Shown: positions 44,133 through 54,078 of the stretch, one piece after another
How positions within the stretch are numbered: position 1 is the stretch's first letter
Layout of the letters: every line of letters starts with the position of its first letter
Assembly: GCA_034189135.1 (NCBI GenBank)
Contig: JAXHVO010000014.1
Coordinates: forward strand, 35,357-99,356
Source of the DNA: Thermodesulfobacteriota bacterium
GTDB taxonomy: Bacteria; Desulfobacterota; Desulfobacteria; Desulfobacterales; JAUWMJ01
Reading direction: 5' to 3'
DNA: 64,000 nucleotides
The notes under the pieces: model-generated
Databases searched by the model: none
What the model was told of the DNA's origin: nothing
What the model saw: only the letters and a program-made list of their open reading frames with translations
Program-made: the position numbers and the translations under genes

Positions 44133-46592
44133 ATGTCAAATACCCAGAGCGAACATAAAATATTGCTTCCCGTTACCGGTATGTCGTGTGCCAACTGTGT
44201 ACTGAATATTGAACGAAATGTCCTCAAGCTTGAGGGCGTTGAAGATGCAAACGTCAACTTTGCCGCTGAACAGGCGGCCGTCTCATTTGACCCGGAGCAA
44301 ATCAATATTAAGGACGTTGTAGGAAAAATTGAGAGTGTCGGCTATCATGTGGCCACCACCAAGGTCGAGCTGTCAGTCACCGGCATGACCTGTGCCAATT
44401 GCGCCATGAATATTGAAAGAACGCTAAATAAGAAAGTTCCCGGGGTGGTGAATGCATTTGTAAACTTTGCCAACCAAAAGGTTTTTGTCGATTATATTTC
44501 AACTGTCTCAACCATCGATGAAATCATATCCGCCATACAAAAAGCAGGCTACGGAGTGATCCCTCCTGAAGAAATTTCCCAGGGAGATGATGCGGAACAG
44601 GCGGCGCGGGATGCGGAGATCAAAGACCAGACGCGTAAGTTTGTTGCAGGCCTGGTTTTTGCCCTGCCGCTGTTTATTTTGAGCATGGGACGGGATTTTG
44701 GATTTACCGGCCAGTGGAGCCATGCGGTCTGGGTAAACTGGCTTTTCTGGGCCCTTGCCACACCGGTACAGTTTTACACCGGATTCGATTATTACCTGGG
44801 CGGGTTCAGAAGCCTGGTCAACAAGAGCGCCAATATGGATGTGTTGGTTGCCATGGGATCGTCGGTGGCATATTTTTATTCTGTTGCCGTTCTCTTTTTT
44901 CCCGTGGTTGGCGATCATGTCTATTTTGAAACATCGGCGGTAATCATCACCTTGATCAAGTTGGGGAAAATGCTGGAAGCCCGTACCAAGGGCAGAACAG
45001 GTGGCGCCATCAGAAAATTACTCGGCTTCAAACCCAAAACCGCAACCATCATTGAAGATTCGATGGAAAAAGAAGTACCTGTTGCCAGTGTTCAAGTAGG
45101 ACATACGATTATGGTACGTCCGGGAGAACGCATCCCGGTGGATGGCGAAGTCCTTGACGGCCAATCCTCTGTGGATGAATCCATGCTGACCGGTGAGCCG
45201 TTGCCGGTGGATAAACATCCCGGTGACAAAGTGGTGGGGGGAACCATCAACCTTGAGGGTCTTTTAAAATTCAAGGCAACGCGGGTGGGAAAAGAAACCG
45301 TTCTGGCTCAGATTATTCGACTGGTTCAAGACGCCCAGGGGAGCAAGGCACCTATCCAAGCCCTTGCCGACCGGGTGGCTGCAGTTTTTGTACCATCGAT
45401 CATTATAATCGCCCTGGTTGTATTTTCTTTCTGGTTGTTTGCCAAGGGCGACTTTGTACCGGCCATGATAAGAATGGTGGCTGTGCTGGTTATTGCCTGC
45501 CCGTGCGCGCTGGGCCTTGCCACACCCACGGCCATCATGGCGGGAACCGGAAAAGGTGCTGAAAGGGGGATTTTGTTTAAAAACAGCAAAGCCCTTGAAG
45601 CGGCGACAAGACTTGATACGATTGTGATGGATAAAACCGGAACCATCACTACAGGAAAACCGGCAGTCACATATATCATACCTTTTAATCGGAACAAAAA
45701 AAGCAAAGACCACCTATTAAAAATTGGCGCCTCAGTTGAAAAGGGATCTGAACATCCGTTGGGGAAGGCGATTGTTAAAGAGGCCCTGGCCAGAGATATC
45801 GATCTTGTTGAACCGGAAGATTTTAAAGCTTCGGGAGGTCTGGGGGTTTATGCAAAGGTGGACGGACATCCGGTTATGCTAGGAAAACCAAACTGGTTTT
45901 ATGAACAAGAAATCGATATTGAAAAGGCGCAGGAGCAAATAAAAGTCTTTCAATCCCAGGGACATACTGTTATGGTGGTTGTTGAGGATCAAAAGCTCAG
46001 CGGACTGATTGCCGTGTCAGACACCTTGAAACCGGAATCAAAAGACGCCATCCGCCAGCTTCACGATCAGAATCTTAAGGTGGTGATGTTAACCGGAGAC
46101 AATTTGGATACCGCGCGCACCATTGCCTTTGAAGTCGGGATTGACGAAATTGTGGCAGAGGTGCGGCCCGAGGAAAAATCATCAAAAATAAAATCCATCC
46201 AGGAAGATGGGAAAAAAGTCGGCATGGTGGGGGATGGAATCAATGATGCACCTGCCCTGGCCCAGGCGGACGTGGGTCTGGCAATCGGAACGGGCACGGA
46301 TATCGCCATTGAAACGGCGGATGTTATTCTTTCCAGCGGCAGTCTTACCGGTGTATCCAGGGCAATCAGCTTAAGCAGGGCCACCATGAATACGATCAAA
46401 CAAAACCTGTTCTGGGCCTTTGGTTACAACATTATTCTGATTCCGGTTGCCGCAGGAATTCTGTACCCATTTGAGTTTTTGCCAAATTTTCTCAGGCAGC
46501 TTCATCCCATAATGGCTGCCCTGGCTATGGCCTTCAGCAGCATTTCAGTGGTCACCAACAGCTTAAGGCTTTATAAGGCTAGAATAGCATGA
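44133..46592 (+). CDS. copA: Cu(I)-translocating P-type ATPase
   Basis: An 819-residue P1B-type ATPase that exports cytoplasmic Cu(I). Two HMA domains carry GMSCANC (Cys19, Cys22) and GMTCANC (Cys87, Cys90). The transmembrane metal site is the CPC of [11 protein letters not shown], the phosphorylated Asp is in MDKTGTIT and the nucleotide hinge is [17 protein letters not shown] His-Pro of the nucleotide domain reads [10 protein letters not shown]-terminal Tyr-Asn and Met-Ser copper-site residues of helices 7-8 are visible as GYNIILIP and [15 protein letters not shown]. Confidence 0.96.
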   Translation: MSNTQSEHKILLPVTGMSCANCVLNIERNVLKLEGVEDANVNFAAEQAAVSFDPEQINIKDVVGKIESVGYHVATTKVELSVTGMTCANCAMNIERTLNKKVPGVVNAFVNFANQKVFVDYISTVSTIDEIISAIQKAGYGVIPPEEISQGDDAEQAARDAEIKDQTRKFVAGLVFALPLFILSMGRDFGFTGQWSHAVWVNWLFWALATPVQFYTGFDYYLGGFRSLVNKSANMDVLVAMGSSVAYFYSVAVLFFPVVGDHVYFETSAVIITLIKLGKMLEARTKGRTGGAIRKLLGFKPKTATIIEDSMEKEVPVASVQVGHTIMVRPGERIPVDGEVLDGQSSVDESMLTGEPLPVDKHPGDKVVGGTINLEGLLKFKATRVGKETVLAQIIRLVQDAQGSKAPIQALADRVAAVFVPSIIIIALVVFSFWLFAKGDFVPAMIRMVAVLVIACPCALGLATPTAIMAGTGKGAERGILFKNSKALEAATRLDTIVMDKTGTITTGKPAVTYIIPFNRNKKSKDHLLKIGASVEKGSEHPLGKAIVKEALARDIDLVEPEDFKASGGLGVYAKVDGHPVMLGKPNWFYEQEIDIEKAQEQIKVFQSQGHTVMVVVEDQKLSGLIAVSDTLKPESKDAIRQLHDQNLKVVMLTGDNLDTARTIAFEVGIDEIVAEVRPEEKSSKIKSIQEDGKKVGMVGDGINDAPALAQADVGLAIGTGTDIAIETADVILSSGSLTGVSRAISLSRATMNTIKQNLFWAFGYNIILIPVAAGILYPFEFLPNFLRQLHPIMAALAMAFSSISVVTNSLRLYKARIA

Positions 46593-46640
46593 GACTTAGA
46601 CAACTTCTTTATTTAAAACAGAATATATTCATTAAAGGCA

Positions 46641-46785
46641 GTATTCAGACTGAAGCTGTTTAGACTGAAGGCTGAAGGAGTAAAATCACGATTGACGTAC
46701 TTTATCTGATTTTTGCATCAACTATGGCTTTAAATTGGTCTTTTCCCTAACAGTCTTCAGTCTTTCAACCTAAATAGCTGTGCAG
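46641..46785 (+). repeat. Repeat family 1, copy C
   Basis: The left end GACTGAAGCTGTTTAGACTG, core ATCAACTATGGCTTTAAA and right end CAGTCTTCAGTCTTTCAACC match copies D and E in orientation. It ends 7 bases before the ribosome site of a 29-codon membrane peptide frame. Confidence 0.8.
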
Positions 46786-46804
46786 TTACAAAAGGAGTAC
46801 AAAA

Positions 46805-46894
46805 ATGGAAAATATCTTGATCTTTATTGGAATCATAGGTGTGTGGTTCGTTTTGCAGATCTATATCCTGCCGAAATTAGGTATTTCAACCTGA
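46805..46894 (+). CDS. 29-residue single-helix membrane peptide behind copA
   Basis: An ATG at 46805, 7 bases after AAGGAG, opens a 29-codon frame. The peptide begins MENILIFIGIIGVWFVL, is a single transmembrane helix and ends with a short polar ILPKLGIST tail. Codon use and the near-ideal ribosome site argue for translation. The helix plus Pro-Lys-Leu-Gly tail recalls short membrane peptides that I believe sit beside metal genes in related bacteria, but I cannot check this. Its role could be to accompany CopA. The next 145 bases hold only a small CCTGTCA/TGACAGG palindrome. Confidence 0.55.
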   Translation: MENILIFIGIIGVWFVLQIYILPKLGIST

Positions 46895-47039
46895 ATGCGT
46901 GAATCCTGTCAGGTGACAGGGAAAAAAGACCAAGGCGCGCAGATCGAATCGGAAAAAAAGCAACAGTGATGATCTAAAGTCGTATTAAGTTATCCCATCG
47001 ACAGCAAATTGGAGATATGTTGCAAGGCGCGTGGCAGCA

Positions 47040-47942
47040 TTAAATAGATGCTGCCAGAAACAGCGCGCCCAGTACCATTATCATCAGTGCGGCAACGGTT
47101 TCTATCATTTGGCCGACAACCCCCGCAATATTTCTTCGGCGATTTAGTGCGCCGAGGGCCATTTTTTTACCGACTGTGCCTATTATCACCACCACCGAAA
47201 TGGTTACCGCCATACCAAAGGTCATTGACAAACCCAGAATAAATCCCAATCCGATCATATTAATTGAGAGGGAGAAAAGCATGACCAGCACCACACCCGG
47301 GCATGGCACCATGCCAACCGCAAAGGCTGTGGCCAGTCTCCCTGCTTTTCTTCTCCATGTATACCTGTTGGGATCACGTCGATCAATCACGGTTCGACGA
47401 CACCATAAATAAATGCTTTTTATCAGTAGAGCGGTTCCAAGCAGCAGGATAAGGCTATAGCTTACGATCTGTGTCACACGTGACACGTCAACAAGCGTTC
47501 TTGAGACAGTCGAATGCAAAACAAAATTGATAAGACACACCAGCAACATCCCTGAAAAGCCGTGAAAAAGAGCGATCATATTACCGAATAATAAACTGTT
47601 AACAATCCTTCCCTGCTGAGAAACGATGTAAGATGCGGCGACTGCTTTACCATGTCCCGGACCGGCTGCATGAAGGATCCCGTATGAAAATGCGATAATA
47701 ACTAGAAAGAAAAAAGGCTTCATACTTTCGGTTTCTTTGGCCTGTCGGGCTAAAGCAGCCATTTTCTGGTTGAGCTGATGTTGCCAGAAAGATATTTTAG
47801 CCATAAAATGATTCGGCATGGCCTGTTTTTGCGAAGCTTTTGGGGGTTGAGTCTTTGATGTAAAGGGATTTTGGGCGGCTGCCGATGGTATACAAATCAA
47901 CAGTGAAAAGAAAATCAAAATATAGGTGAGTTGTTTAATCAT
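47040..47942 (-). CDS. Nickel/cobalt-type metal transporter, RcnA/NicO-like
   Basis: A 300-residue membrane protein with a signal peptide (cleavage near SAAAQ), a short periplasmic stretch, and six to seven hydrophobic segments. The family motif is GILHAAGPGHGKAVAASYIVSQ near residue 90, with a second motif GMVPCPGVVLVMLFSLS near residue 215. NicO/RcnA-type proteins export Ni2+ or Co2+, or import them in some lineages. The ATG at 47942 is chosen since the earlier TTG start lacks a ribosome site. It is co-directional with a DUF1007 gene 111 bases upstream, a well-known pairing. Confidence 0.85.
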   Translation of the reverse strand: MIKQLTYILIFFSLLICIPSAAAQNPFTSKTQPPKASQKQAMPNHFMAKISFWQHQLNQKMAALARQAKETESMKPFFFLVIIAFSYGILHAAGPGHGKAVAASYIVSQQGRIVNSLLFGNMIALFHGFSGMLLVCLINFVLHSTVSRTLVDVSRVTQIVSYSLILLLGTALLIKSIYLWCRRTVIDRRDPNRYTWRRKAGRLATAFAVGMVPCPGVVLVMLFSLSINMIGLGFILGLSMTFGMAVTISVVVIIGTVGKKMALGALNRRRNIAGVVGQMIETVAALMIMVLGALFLAASI

Positions 47943-48053
47943 GTCTGTTTCACAAATCAATAATATACCGCTTTACGACATTGCAGCTGAAATAAACTTA
48001 TTAATTATATCAAATGGTTATGATTTCGTTGTTTGGAAATTTTTAAAAAGCCA

Positions 48054-48665
48054 TCAATTATTTTTCAATCGAAATTTTAATATCACTTCCACCGGATGAA
48101 CCATACCGTAATAATATGACTCTTTCAAGTTTTCAGCAATTTTAAAGCCGGTTTCGAAATTCGGCCCCGCTTCAATCTTCACCGGATTATTCTTGCCAAG
48201 GATTACCGCAGAGTAATAGGTAGGATCATACTGGGCAATGGTGATTTCCTTAAACGTCGACGAAGCCTTCACATGACAGGGAATAAGAAACTCATAGCTA
48301 ATCTTGCCGTTTGACAGGGCAGCGATAAAATTGGTCACCCATTTGACTTTAAACGGTTTCCCGTCGATTTTGATAAAAGAAAAATAATCAAAATTTAATA
48401 GGTAGCTGAACGCCTCTTTTTTAATCATAGCAATCTCGGACTTTTCAAACTTTTTATTGCGATTTTTATCATAATCACCTGCGATCATGCTGCTGAAAAA
48501 TTCGTCAAAACTCCAGTTGACACGAATGCCGGCAAACCCATGGTCATCGAAAATAAGTATCATCTTATTTACTACGAAGACATGAGGATGAGAATAAGCG
48601 GCGGGGGAAAATACCATTAGCCCGACGACTACCGAGATGAAAAGTAGGCTTAAGTTAAGTTTCAT
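48054..48665 (-). CDS. DUF1007 periplasmic metal-associated protein
   Basis: A 203-residue exported protein. After the signal peptide the mature protein begins with HPHVFV, the DUF1007 hallmark that probably binds metal. INVNWSFDEFFSSM-like text and AGDYDKNRNKKFEKSEI, an EF-hand-like Asp-rich loop, follow. DUF1007 proteins accompany NicO-type permeases and probably hand metal to them. It is the first gene of this two-gene unit. Confidence 0.85.
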   Translation of the reverse strand: MKLNLSLLFISVVVGLMVFSPAAYSHPHVFVVNKMILIFDDHGFAGIRVNWSFDEFFSSMIAGDYDKNRNKKFEKSEIAMIKKEAFSYLLNFDYFSFIKIDGKPFKVKWVTNFIAALSNGKISYEFLIPCHVKASSTFKEITIAQYDPTYYSAVILGKNNPVKIEAGPNFETGFKIAENLKESYYYGMVHPVEVILKFRLKNN

Positions 48666-48903
48666 TTCAGTATGGAAAATCCGATTTTCACCGTATCAGT
48701 GTAAAATAGAAGCTTTTTCTATTATATAAAATGTTAGCTGTCAATGATGTATTTCCGTGATAGTATAGCCGCATATAAATTTTCGTTCGGGCAAGCCGTC
48801 TGGAGGAAAAACCGCCGTTGTAGAAACACCCCAGACATTTCACAACCTGTATGGTGGATCGGTGTGTATCTGTTTTATAGTTTGTGACAGTGGATAAAAA
48901 AGC

Positions 48904-49028
48904 TTGACATATATTTCGTTGTCGCTTATTATTTTAGCCGTGCCTAAATTATACCTCTAAGCATACTGAATGCCTGAGATACAACTATCGGGCATATTTT
49001 TTGGGATGTTAAGTTTGGTTAGTCTAAA
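48904..49028 (+). promoter_or_regulatory. Promoter, operator and DtxR-like box of the DUF2325 gene
   Basis: TTGACA (48904-48909) and TATTAT (48927-48932) are 17 bases apart. The next bases, TTTAGCCGTGCCTAAA (48933-48948), form an imperfect palindrome directly after the -10 box. A second site, TTTGGTTAGTCTAAA (49014-49028), resembles the DtxR/IdeR consensus and recurs upstream of feo and of dtxR. The remainder of the gap 48666-49141 shows nothing else definite. Confidence 0.6.
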
Positions 49029-49141
49029 TATATTAGATGTTCCGTAATTAGTTTGACAGAAAAGGTAAGTGTAACAAATTAAAATTTACAGTTTTACCGG
49101 AGTAGGATTAATTTTAACACTTCAGATAGGAGGGAAAGAAC

Positions 49142-50350
49142 ATGCCAAAACAAATTGGCGATAATAAAAAGAACACGAAAGGTATGGGTGACCGCCTTAA
49201 CCGCATCTGGGAAATTCATCGCAGTTTCAAGTGCCCGGTTATTGGCGCCTGTCTCGACATCAATGAACACCGCAAGGTTCTTAAAAGGGCAAAATGCCGT
49301 ATAAAAAAGTTAAAACCGCATCAGCTCCATCGAATAATTATGGAGAATCTGAATGACCAAAATGGAATATCACAAAAAGTAGATAGTTATTTGAGGTATA
49401 AGTATCGTGACACTATAGCCGAGCTTGCAGACCTGGATGAAGACGAATTCTTTGCAATATGGAAAGACGTCATCCACTCGGGAAAAATGAATGGTGTCTT
49501 TTATATCGCTGCAATACGCAAAGACCTGCCTGTCGAATATTTGGAGGATATTTTTGGGGAAATCCACATGCTGGGCCACGCCAACCTTGCCGAAGTGATG
49601 TGGGCGAGGCGTGATGCCCAAAGACAGGCCGAGGCTAATCAAAAGATAACAAAACTTCTAAAACAGGAAAAAATGCGCAGCAAAACCCTTAAAAAAGAAA
49701 ATGCAGCAACAATTTCTGCTTTGAATGAAACACATGTTTTACTGCAAAGGCTAAAAAGCGGATCCGATAAAGCCGAACCTAAGGCCAAAAATATTGATAA
49801 AAATGAATTTGAAAATGCCAATTTAAAAGAAAAATTAAGGGCTTTGGAAAATAAAAACAACCAACTGCTTGATCAACTTCACTACTTGGAAAGGGAAAAG
49901 CGGCGGCTTGAAATTGAGCTGTTTGATATACAATCGACGAACCATTTACTTGCCGATGAAGTTAAACAGCTTATTCATCAAATTTCATCTGTGGTTGGTC
50001 CGGAGAATAACTGCGATGAGACTTGCCCGCAGTATCAGCTTTGCGCAAAGCGTATTTTAATTGTCGGCGGCATGACAAAAATGAAGCACATGTACCGCCA
50101 GCTGGTTGAATCAAGCGGAGGTGAGTTCGATTATCACGATGGATATATGAATAAGGGCAGTCAAAAGATGGAAGCGCTGGTTAAAAGATCCGATCTTATT
50201 ATTTGCCCGGTAAACTGCAACAGCCACGGTGCGTGCGAAAAAGTCAAAAAGCTGTGCCGAAAACATAGCAAATCGATTAAAATGCTTCCAAGCTCCAGCC
50301 TGAGTTCGATCTCAGGTGCTTTAATGGAAAGCTCAATCAGGTTGAATTAG
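49142..50350 (+). CDS. DUF2325 domain protein with coiled coil, linked to feo
   Basis: A 402-residue cytoplasmic protein of unknown function. Residues 20-160 form an N-terminal alpha-helical domain with CPVIGACL (Cys31, Cys37) and IHMLGHANLAEVMW. Residues 160-280 are a coiled coil. Residues 291-301 hold CDETCPQYQLC (Cys291, Cys295, Cys301). The DUF2325 domain (303-402) starts RILIVGGM, contains DLIICPVNCNSHGACEKVKKLC (Cys355, 359, 365, 372) and ends in SSLSSISGAL. The Cys spacing suggests metal or redox sensing. AGGAGG precedes the ATG. The promoter resembles that of feo, so co-regulation with iron uptake is likely. Confidence 0.8.
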   Translation: MPKQIGDNKKNTKGMGDRLNRIWEIHRSFKCPVIGACLDINEHRKVLKRAKCRIKKLKPHQLHRIIMENLNDQNGISQKVDSYLRYKYRDTIAELADLDEDEFFAIWKDVIHSGKMNGVFYIAAIRKDLPVEYLEDIFGEIHMLGHANLAEVMWARRDAQRQAEANQKITKLLKQEKMRSKTLKKENAATISALNETHVLLQRLKSGSDKAEPKAKNIDKNEFENANLKEKLRALENKNNQLLDQLHYLEREKRRLEIELFDIQSTNHLLADEVKQLIHQISSVVGPENNCDETCPQYQLCAKRILIVGGMTKMKHMYRQLVESSGGEFDYHDGYMNKGSQKMEALVKRSDLIICPVNCNSHGACEKVKKLCRKHSKSIKMLPSSSLSSISGALMESSIRLN

Positions 50351-50436
50351 AAATCTTGTAGCATTTTGATGCTGATTTAATTTGCAGGCATCTATAGAAC
50401 AAACATACCAACATCAAGGAAGATATAGGTGATAAA

Positions 50437-50790
50437 ATGAGTGCAAATTTTACCATTGAGGCACGTAACAATAACGGTGATTTGTATTTAGAATTAAGTG
50501 GAGATTTTGACGGAAACTCCGCTTGGGAACTAATCAATAAGATTAAAGCAGACTATACCGAAAAAGGCCGAATACATATCAACACTGATAAAGTTGGAGA
50601 GGTCAATTCCTTTGGAAAAGATGTGCTTGAGAAACTGATGGATCACGAAATGATATCAAATAGCAAGTTTGTTTTCCAAGGAGCAAAAAGTGTTGAGATT
50701 GATCCTGCAGGAATCAAAAAAGAAAATTACAAAAATAAAAATAATGGCCAGTGGAACGTCAATTGCGCGAGCTCTACTTGTTTAAAATAA
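50437..50790 (+). CDS. STAS-like protein with Cys tail
   Basis: A 117-residue protein. Residues 13-80 follow the STAS (anti-anti-sigma) pattern: LYLELSGDFDGNSAWELINKI, then RIHINTDKVGEVNSFGKDVL with a Ser at the site that is phosphorylated in SpoIIAA-like proteins. Residues 95-117 are polar and end NCASSTCLK with two Cys. It lies between the DUF2325 gene and feo on the same strand, 86 bases behind the former. No anti-sigma kinase is encoded nearby, so the partner is unknown. Confidence 0.7.
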   Translation: MSANFTIEARNNNGDLYLELSGDFDGNSAWELINKIKADYTEKGRIHINTDKVGEVNSFGKDVLEKLMDHEMISNSKFVFQGAKSVEIDPAGIKKENYKNKNNGQWNVNCASSTCLK

Positions 50791-51015
50791 AAGGCATCTA
50801 AATGGAAGTTTTTTAATATCCAAAGAGCCAATTCCAAAATGCAAGACTCGCGTGATTTTAAGGACGGCATAACCCCGAAAAATAATAATTAACGCCTCGC
50901 GTAACCAAGTATGATTAACCCGAATCTATAATCTATTTTGCTTTGCAGAAATGTGAATGGCATTGCTTTGAAAAATTCGATTAAATTCAAAATAGTTTTA
51001 GATATCCCAATATTT

Positions 51016-51082
51016 TTTGGTTAAACTAAAAAATATGCTTGACAAGTTTAATCTTGCCATTATAATTTAGCCTTTCCAAAAT
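51016..51082 (+). promoter_or_regulatory. Promoter and DtxR-like box of the feo operon
   Basis: TTTGGTTAAACTAAA (51016-51030) is a DtxR-like palindrome. TTGACA (51039-51044) and TATAAT (51061-51066) are 16 bases apart, and TTTAGCCTTTCCAAAAT follows directly (51066-51082), matching the post -10 operator of the DUF2325 gene. The gap 50791-51161 holds no gene. Confidence 0.65.
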
Positions 51083-51161
51083 AATTAAGCAGTGCCTTAC
51101 ATGATTATGTCTATCAAATAACAGTCGGAAACACCCTGAGATAAATAATTAGGTTATTTTT

Positions 51162-51458
51162 ATGATCAGATTACAGAAATATGCCGGCGGTACATTTCCC
51201 ATACGCCTGGCAGGTGAAGGGGAAAGGCTGAAAATTTCGTCATTGGTTGGTGGGAGGAAATTTCAGGATCGTATCTTTGGTATTGGACTTCATGTGGGTG
51301 CTGAAATCGATATTTTGCGAAATGTTGGGAATGGACCGGTTTTGATTGCCCTTAATGGATCCCGCATGTTTTTGGGCGGAGGAATGGCTTATAAAATTAA
51401 TGTTACGCCGATAAATGGTAGAAAGCAAGGAGGAAAATATGGAAATCAGCTTACGTGA
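51162..51458 (+). CDS. feoA: FeoA-domain protein, first copy
   Basis: A 98-residue SH3-like protein of the FeoA family. LKISSLVGGRKFQDRIFGIGLHVGAEIDILRN and VLIALNGSRMFLGGGMAYKINV show the core fold. FeoA helps the FeoB iron channel. A 20-base overlap with the second feoA gene suggests coupled translation. The ribosome site is weak. Tandem FeoA copies are common in Desulfobacterota. Confidence 0.88.
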   Translation: MIRLQKYAGGTFPIRLAGEGERLKISSLVGGRKFQDRIFGIGLHVGAEIDILRNVGNGPVLIALNGSRMFLGGGMAYKINVTPINGRKQGGKYGNQLT

Positions 51459-51675
51459 TTTGGCAGTGGGAGAAAAATGCAAAGTCGTCGGGTACACAAA
51501 GGGTTCTAAGCTATACCGAGGAAAATTGTTGGCCATGGGACTTACCAAAGGGACGGAATTTACCGTTAAGCGAGTGGCTCCAATGGGCGACCCTGTTGAA
51601 ATTAATATGCGCGGTTTCGCTTTGAGTCTTAGAAAAGACGAAGCTGCGGCTGTTATGGTGGAAAAGGAGGCTTAA
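51439..51675 (+). CDS. feoA: FeoA-domain protein, second copy
   Basis: A 78-residue FeoA protein: SLRDLAVGEKCKVVGYTKGSKLYRGKLLAMGLTKGTEFTVKRVAPMGDPVEIN, then FALSLRKDEAAAVMVE. The ATG at 51439 has AAGGAGGA 5 bases upstream. It ends one base before feoB. The Leu-Ala-Met-Gly-Leu and Gly-Asp-Pro-Val motifs match the canonical FeoA better than the first copy does. Confidence 0.92.
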   Translation: MEISLRDLAVGEKCKVVGYTKGSKLYRGKLLAMGLTKGTEFTVKRVAPMGDPVEINMRGFALSLRKDEAAAVMVEKEA

Positions 51676-51676
51676 G

Positions 51677-54016
51677 ATGAATGATTTTACTATTGGTGTC
51701 GCAGGGAATCCCAATTGCGGCAAAACCACTTTGTTCAACGCACTGACAGGTGCCAGCCAAAGGGTTGGGAATTGGCCCGGAGTCACCGTGGAACGTAAGA
51801 TTGGAAAATACACACATACCGGCAAAAAAATTGAGGTGGTGGATCTGCCGGGAATTTATTCGCTGTCTGCAGCATCGGTTGATGAAGAAGTTGCACGGGA
51901 TTACATCCTATCCAAAGAGGCGGATATCATTGTCAGCATTATAGACGCATCCAATTTGGAACGCAATCTGTATCTCACGGTCCAACTTTTGGAAATGAAA
52001 ACCCCACTGGTGATAGCGCTTAATATGATGGATGTCGCCAGAAGCCGTAAGATCGATATCAATGTGGAGGAGTTGTCTATCCGTCTCGGGTGTCCGGTGG
52101 TTCCGATTGTTGCAACAAAAGGAGAAGGGCTCGAAAGGCTTAAATCCGTTATCAATCAGGCGGCAGCAAAGAAAACAGTCCCAATGTCACCGGTTAGCTA
52201 TCCTGTCGAAATAAAGCAGGCAATCGACGAACTGGTACCGGAAATTAAAAACTCTCTTAAAGGTCAAAATCTGGAACCTCAATGGGCAGCCATTAAGCTT
52301 CTTGAAGAAGATCAGATGGTATCCAAACTCGTGGGTAATAAAGCAGATGAAATTCTTATACGCTGCAAAAATGATATTGAAGCTAAGCTTGGTGAAGAGG
52401 TCGATATTATACTGGCAGACGGCAGATATGGCTTTATAAACGAGTTGACCGGGAAAACCGTTAAAAAAACCACCCGGATAGGTAAAACCGTTTCAGATGG
52501 AATCGACCGAATCGTGTTAAATCGTGCGTTGGGAATTCCAATCTTTCTTGCAGCCATGTATCTGATGTTTATGGTGACTATAAACTTAGGGGGTGCTTTC
52601 ATAGATTTTTTTGATATCTTTGCCGGGACCATCTTTGTGGATGGGTTTGAGAATTTACTGTCGGCCATGGGCAGCCCGGATTGGCTCAACGCCATCCTTG
52701 CCGGAGGCATCGGGGGAGGCATTCAGACCATTGCCACCTTTATACCGCCCATTGGATTCATGTTCCTCTGTCTTTCTTTGCTGGAAGACTCCGGTTATAT
52801 GTCCCGTGCAGCGTTTGTTATGGATCGGTTCATGAGGTTTATCGGATTGCCCGGCAAATCATTTGTTCCCATGCTGGTCGGTTTTGGTTGCAATGTTCCT
52901 GCCATTATGGCCACACGTACCCTGGAAACTCAACGGGACAGAACCCTTACCATCATGATGAATCCGTTTATGTCCTGCGGGGCGCGTCTTCCGGTTTATG
53001 CTATTTTTGCCGCCGCCTTTTTCCCTAAAGGTGGACAAAATCTGGTTTTTGGCCTCTATCTCATCGGCATTGGTTTTGCCGTCATTACAGGACTGGTTTT
53101 AAAAAACACCCTGCTTAAAGGTGAAATCACACCTTTTGTCATGGAACTTCCTCCTTATCATATGCCTACTCTGCGGGGAGTAGTTTTGCGAGCCTGGGAG
53201 CGGCTAAAAACCTTTATATTCCGTGCCGGGAAAATCATTATTCCTGTGGTCGTTATCTTAAGTTTTTTAAATTCCATGGGAACCGACGGGAGCTTTGGCA
53301 ACGAGGATACCGACAAGTCAGTGCTTAGTTCAATCGGAAAATCGATTACACCTGTTTTTTATCCCATGGGACTTACCAATGATAACTGGCCGGCCACAGT
53401 GGGAATTTTTACAGGAATATTTGCCAAAGAAGCGGTGGTCGGGACCCTTGACGCCATGTATTCACAGATGGATGAAAGTGCCGGCGGTGAAGAAGCAGAT
53501 GAAGATGCGTTTGATTTCTGGGGGGGCATCAAAGAGTCATTTACTACCATCCCTGAAAACCTGGCAGGTGTGGCCGGTACTTTTCTCGACCCGCTGGGAA
53601 TTTCTGTGGGTGATGTCAGCAGTATCGAAACAGCTTCAGAAGAACTGGAAGTAAGTACAGGAGTTTTCGGATCCATGATAAAACTTTTTGATGGAAGGAT
53701 CGGGGCCTTTGCCTATCTTCTTTTTATCTTGCTCTATTTTCCATGTGTGGCCGCAATAGCTGCCGTTTATCGGGAAACGAATATGAGATGGACCCTATTT
53801 TCCGGTGTCTGGACGACGTTTATGGGTTATATGGCTGCAACGCTTTTTTACCAGATTGCCACCATAGGCCGCCATGCGGCGTCTTCATTGTTCTGGATTG
53901 TTATTTTGATCGGCATTTTCGCTGCCAGCGTGTGGGTCATGAGATATTTCGGCCATAAAGGAGAAAAAGTCGATTATCCAGTTTTGGAAACAGCAAAAGC
54001 AACGGTAAAAGCATAA
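51677..54016 (+). CDS. feoB: Ferrous iron transporter FeoB
   Basis: A 779-residue inner-membrane protein for Fe(II) uptake. The N-terminal G-protein has G1 GNPNCGKT (10-17), G3 DLPG near 55 and G4 NMMD near 115, followed by the helical GDI domain (about 180-270). The membrane part has Gate motifs, with the conserved Cys in GFGCNVPAIMATRTL and MNPFMSCGARLPVYAIFAAAFF. A Ser/Gly/Asp/Glu-rich loop (near 610) is longer than usual. AGGAGG lies 9 bases upstream. A strong terminator follows the gene. Confidence 0.96.
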   Translation: MNDFTIGVAGNPNCGKTTLFNALTGASQRVGNWPGVTVERKIGKYTHTGKKIEVVDLPGIYSLSAASVDEEVARDYILSKEADIIVSIIDASNLERNLYLTVQLLEMKTPLVIALNMMDVARSRKIDINVEELSIRLGCPVVPIVATKGEGLERLKSVINQAAAKKTVPMSPVSYPVEIKQAIDELVPEIKNSLKGQNLEPQWAAIKLLEEDQMVSKLVGNKADEILIRCKNDIEAKLGEEVDIILADGRYGFINELTGKTVKKTTRIGKTVSDGIDRIVLNRALGIPIFLAAMYLMFMVTINLGGAFIDFFDIFAGTIFVDGFENLLSAMGSPDWLNAILAGGIGGGIQTIATFIPPIGFMFLCLSLLEDSGYMSRAAFVMDRFMRFIGLPGKSFVPMLVGFGCNVPAIMATRTLETQRDRTLTIMMNPFMSCGARLPVYAIFAAAFFPKGGQNLVFGLYLIGIGFAVITGLVLKNTLLKGEITPFVMELPPYHMPTLRGVVLRAWERLKTFIFRAGKIIIPVVVILSFLNSMGTDGSFGNEDTDKSVLSSIGKSITPVFYPMGLTNDNWPATVGIFTGIFAKEAVVGTLDAMYSQMDESAGGEEADEDAFDFWGGIKESFTTIPENLAGVAGTFLDPLGISVGDVSSIETASEELEVSTGVFGSMIKLFDGRIGAFAYLLFILLYFPCVAAIAAVYRETNMRWTLFSGVWTTFMGYMAATLFYQIATIGRHAASSLFWIVILIGIFAASVWVMRYFGHKGEKVDYPVLETAKATVKA

Positions 54017-54025
54017 AATACAAAT

Positions 54026-54056
54026 AAAGAGGGGAAATGCATATTGTCCCCTCTTT
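54026..54056 (+). terminator. Terminator after feoB
   Basis: AAAGAGGGGA (54026-54035) and TCCCCTCTTT (54047-54056) form a perfect 10-base stem with an 11-base loop, followed by AATAAAAAA. It separates feoB from feoC, so feoC is expected at a lower level or from read-through. Confidence 0.7.
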
Positions 54057-54078
54057 AATAAAAAAGAGTAACTACACC

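Noticed and set aside
46896..46970. 24-codon frame starting one base after the membrane peptide stop
   Set aside because: It lacks a ribosome site, is strongly polar and crosses a palindrome. There is no support beyond the open frame.
48780..48870. Possible riboswitch upstream of the DUF2325 gene (GTCTGG and CCAGAC can pair)
   Set aside because: The segment lies upstream of the recognised promoter, and its pattern matches no riboswitch class that I can name.
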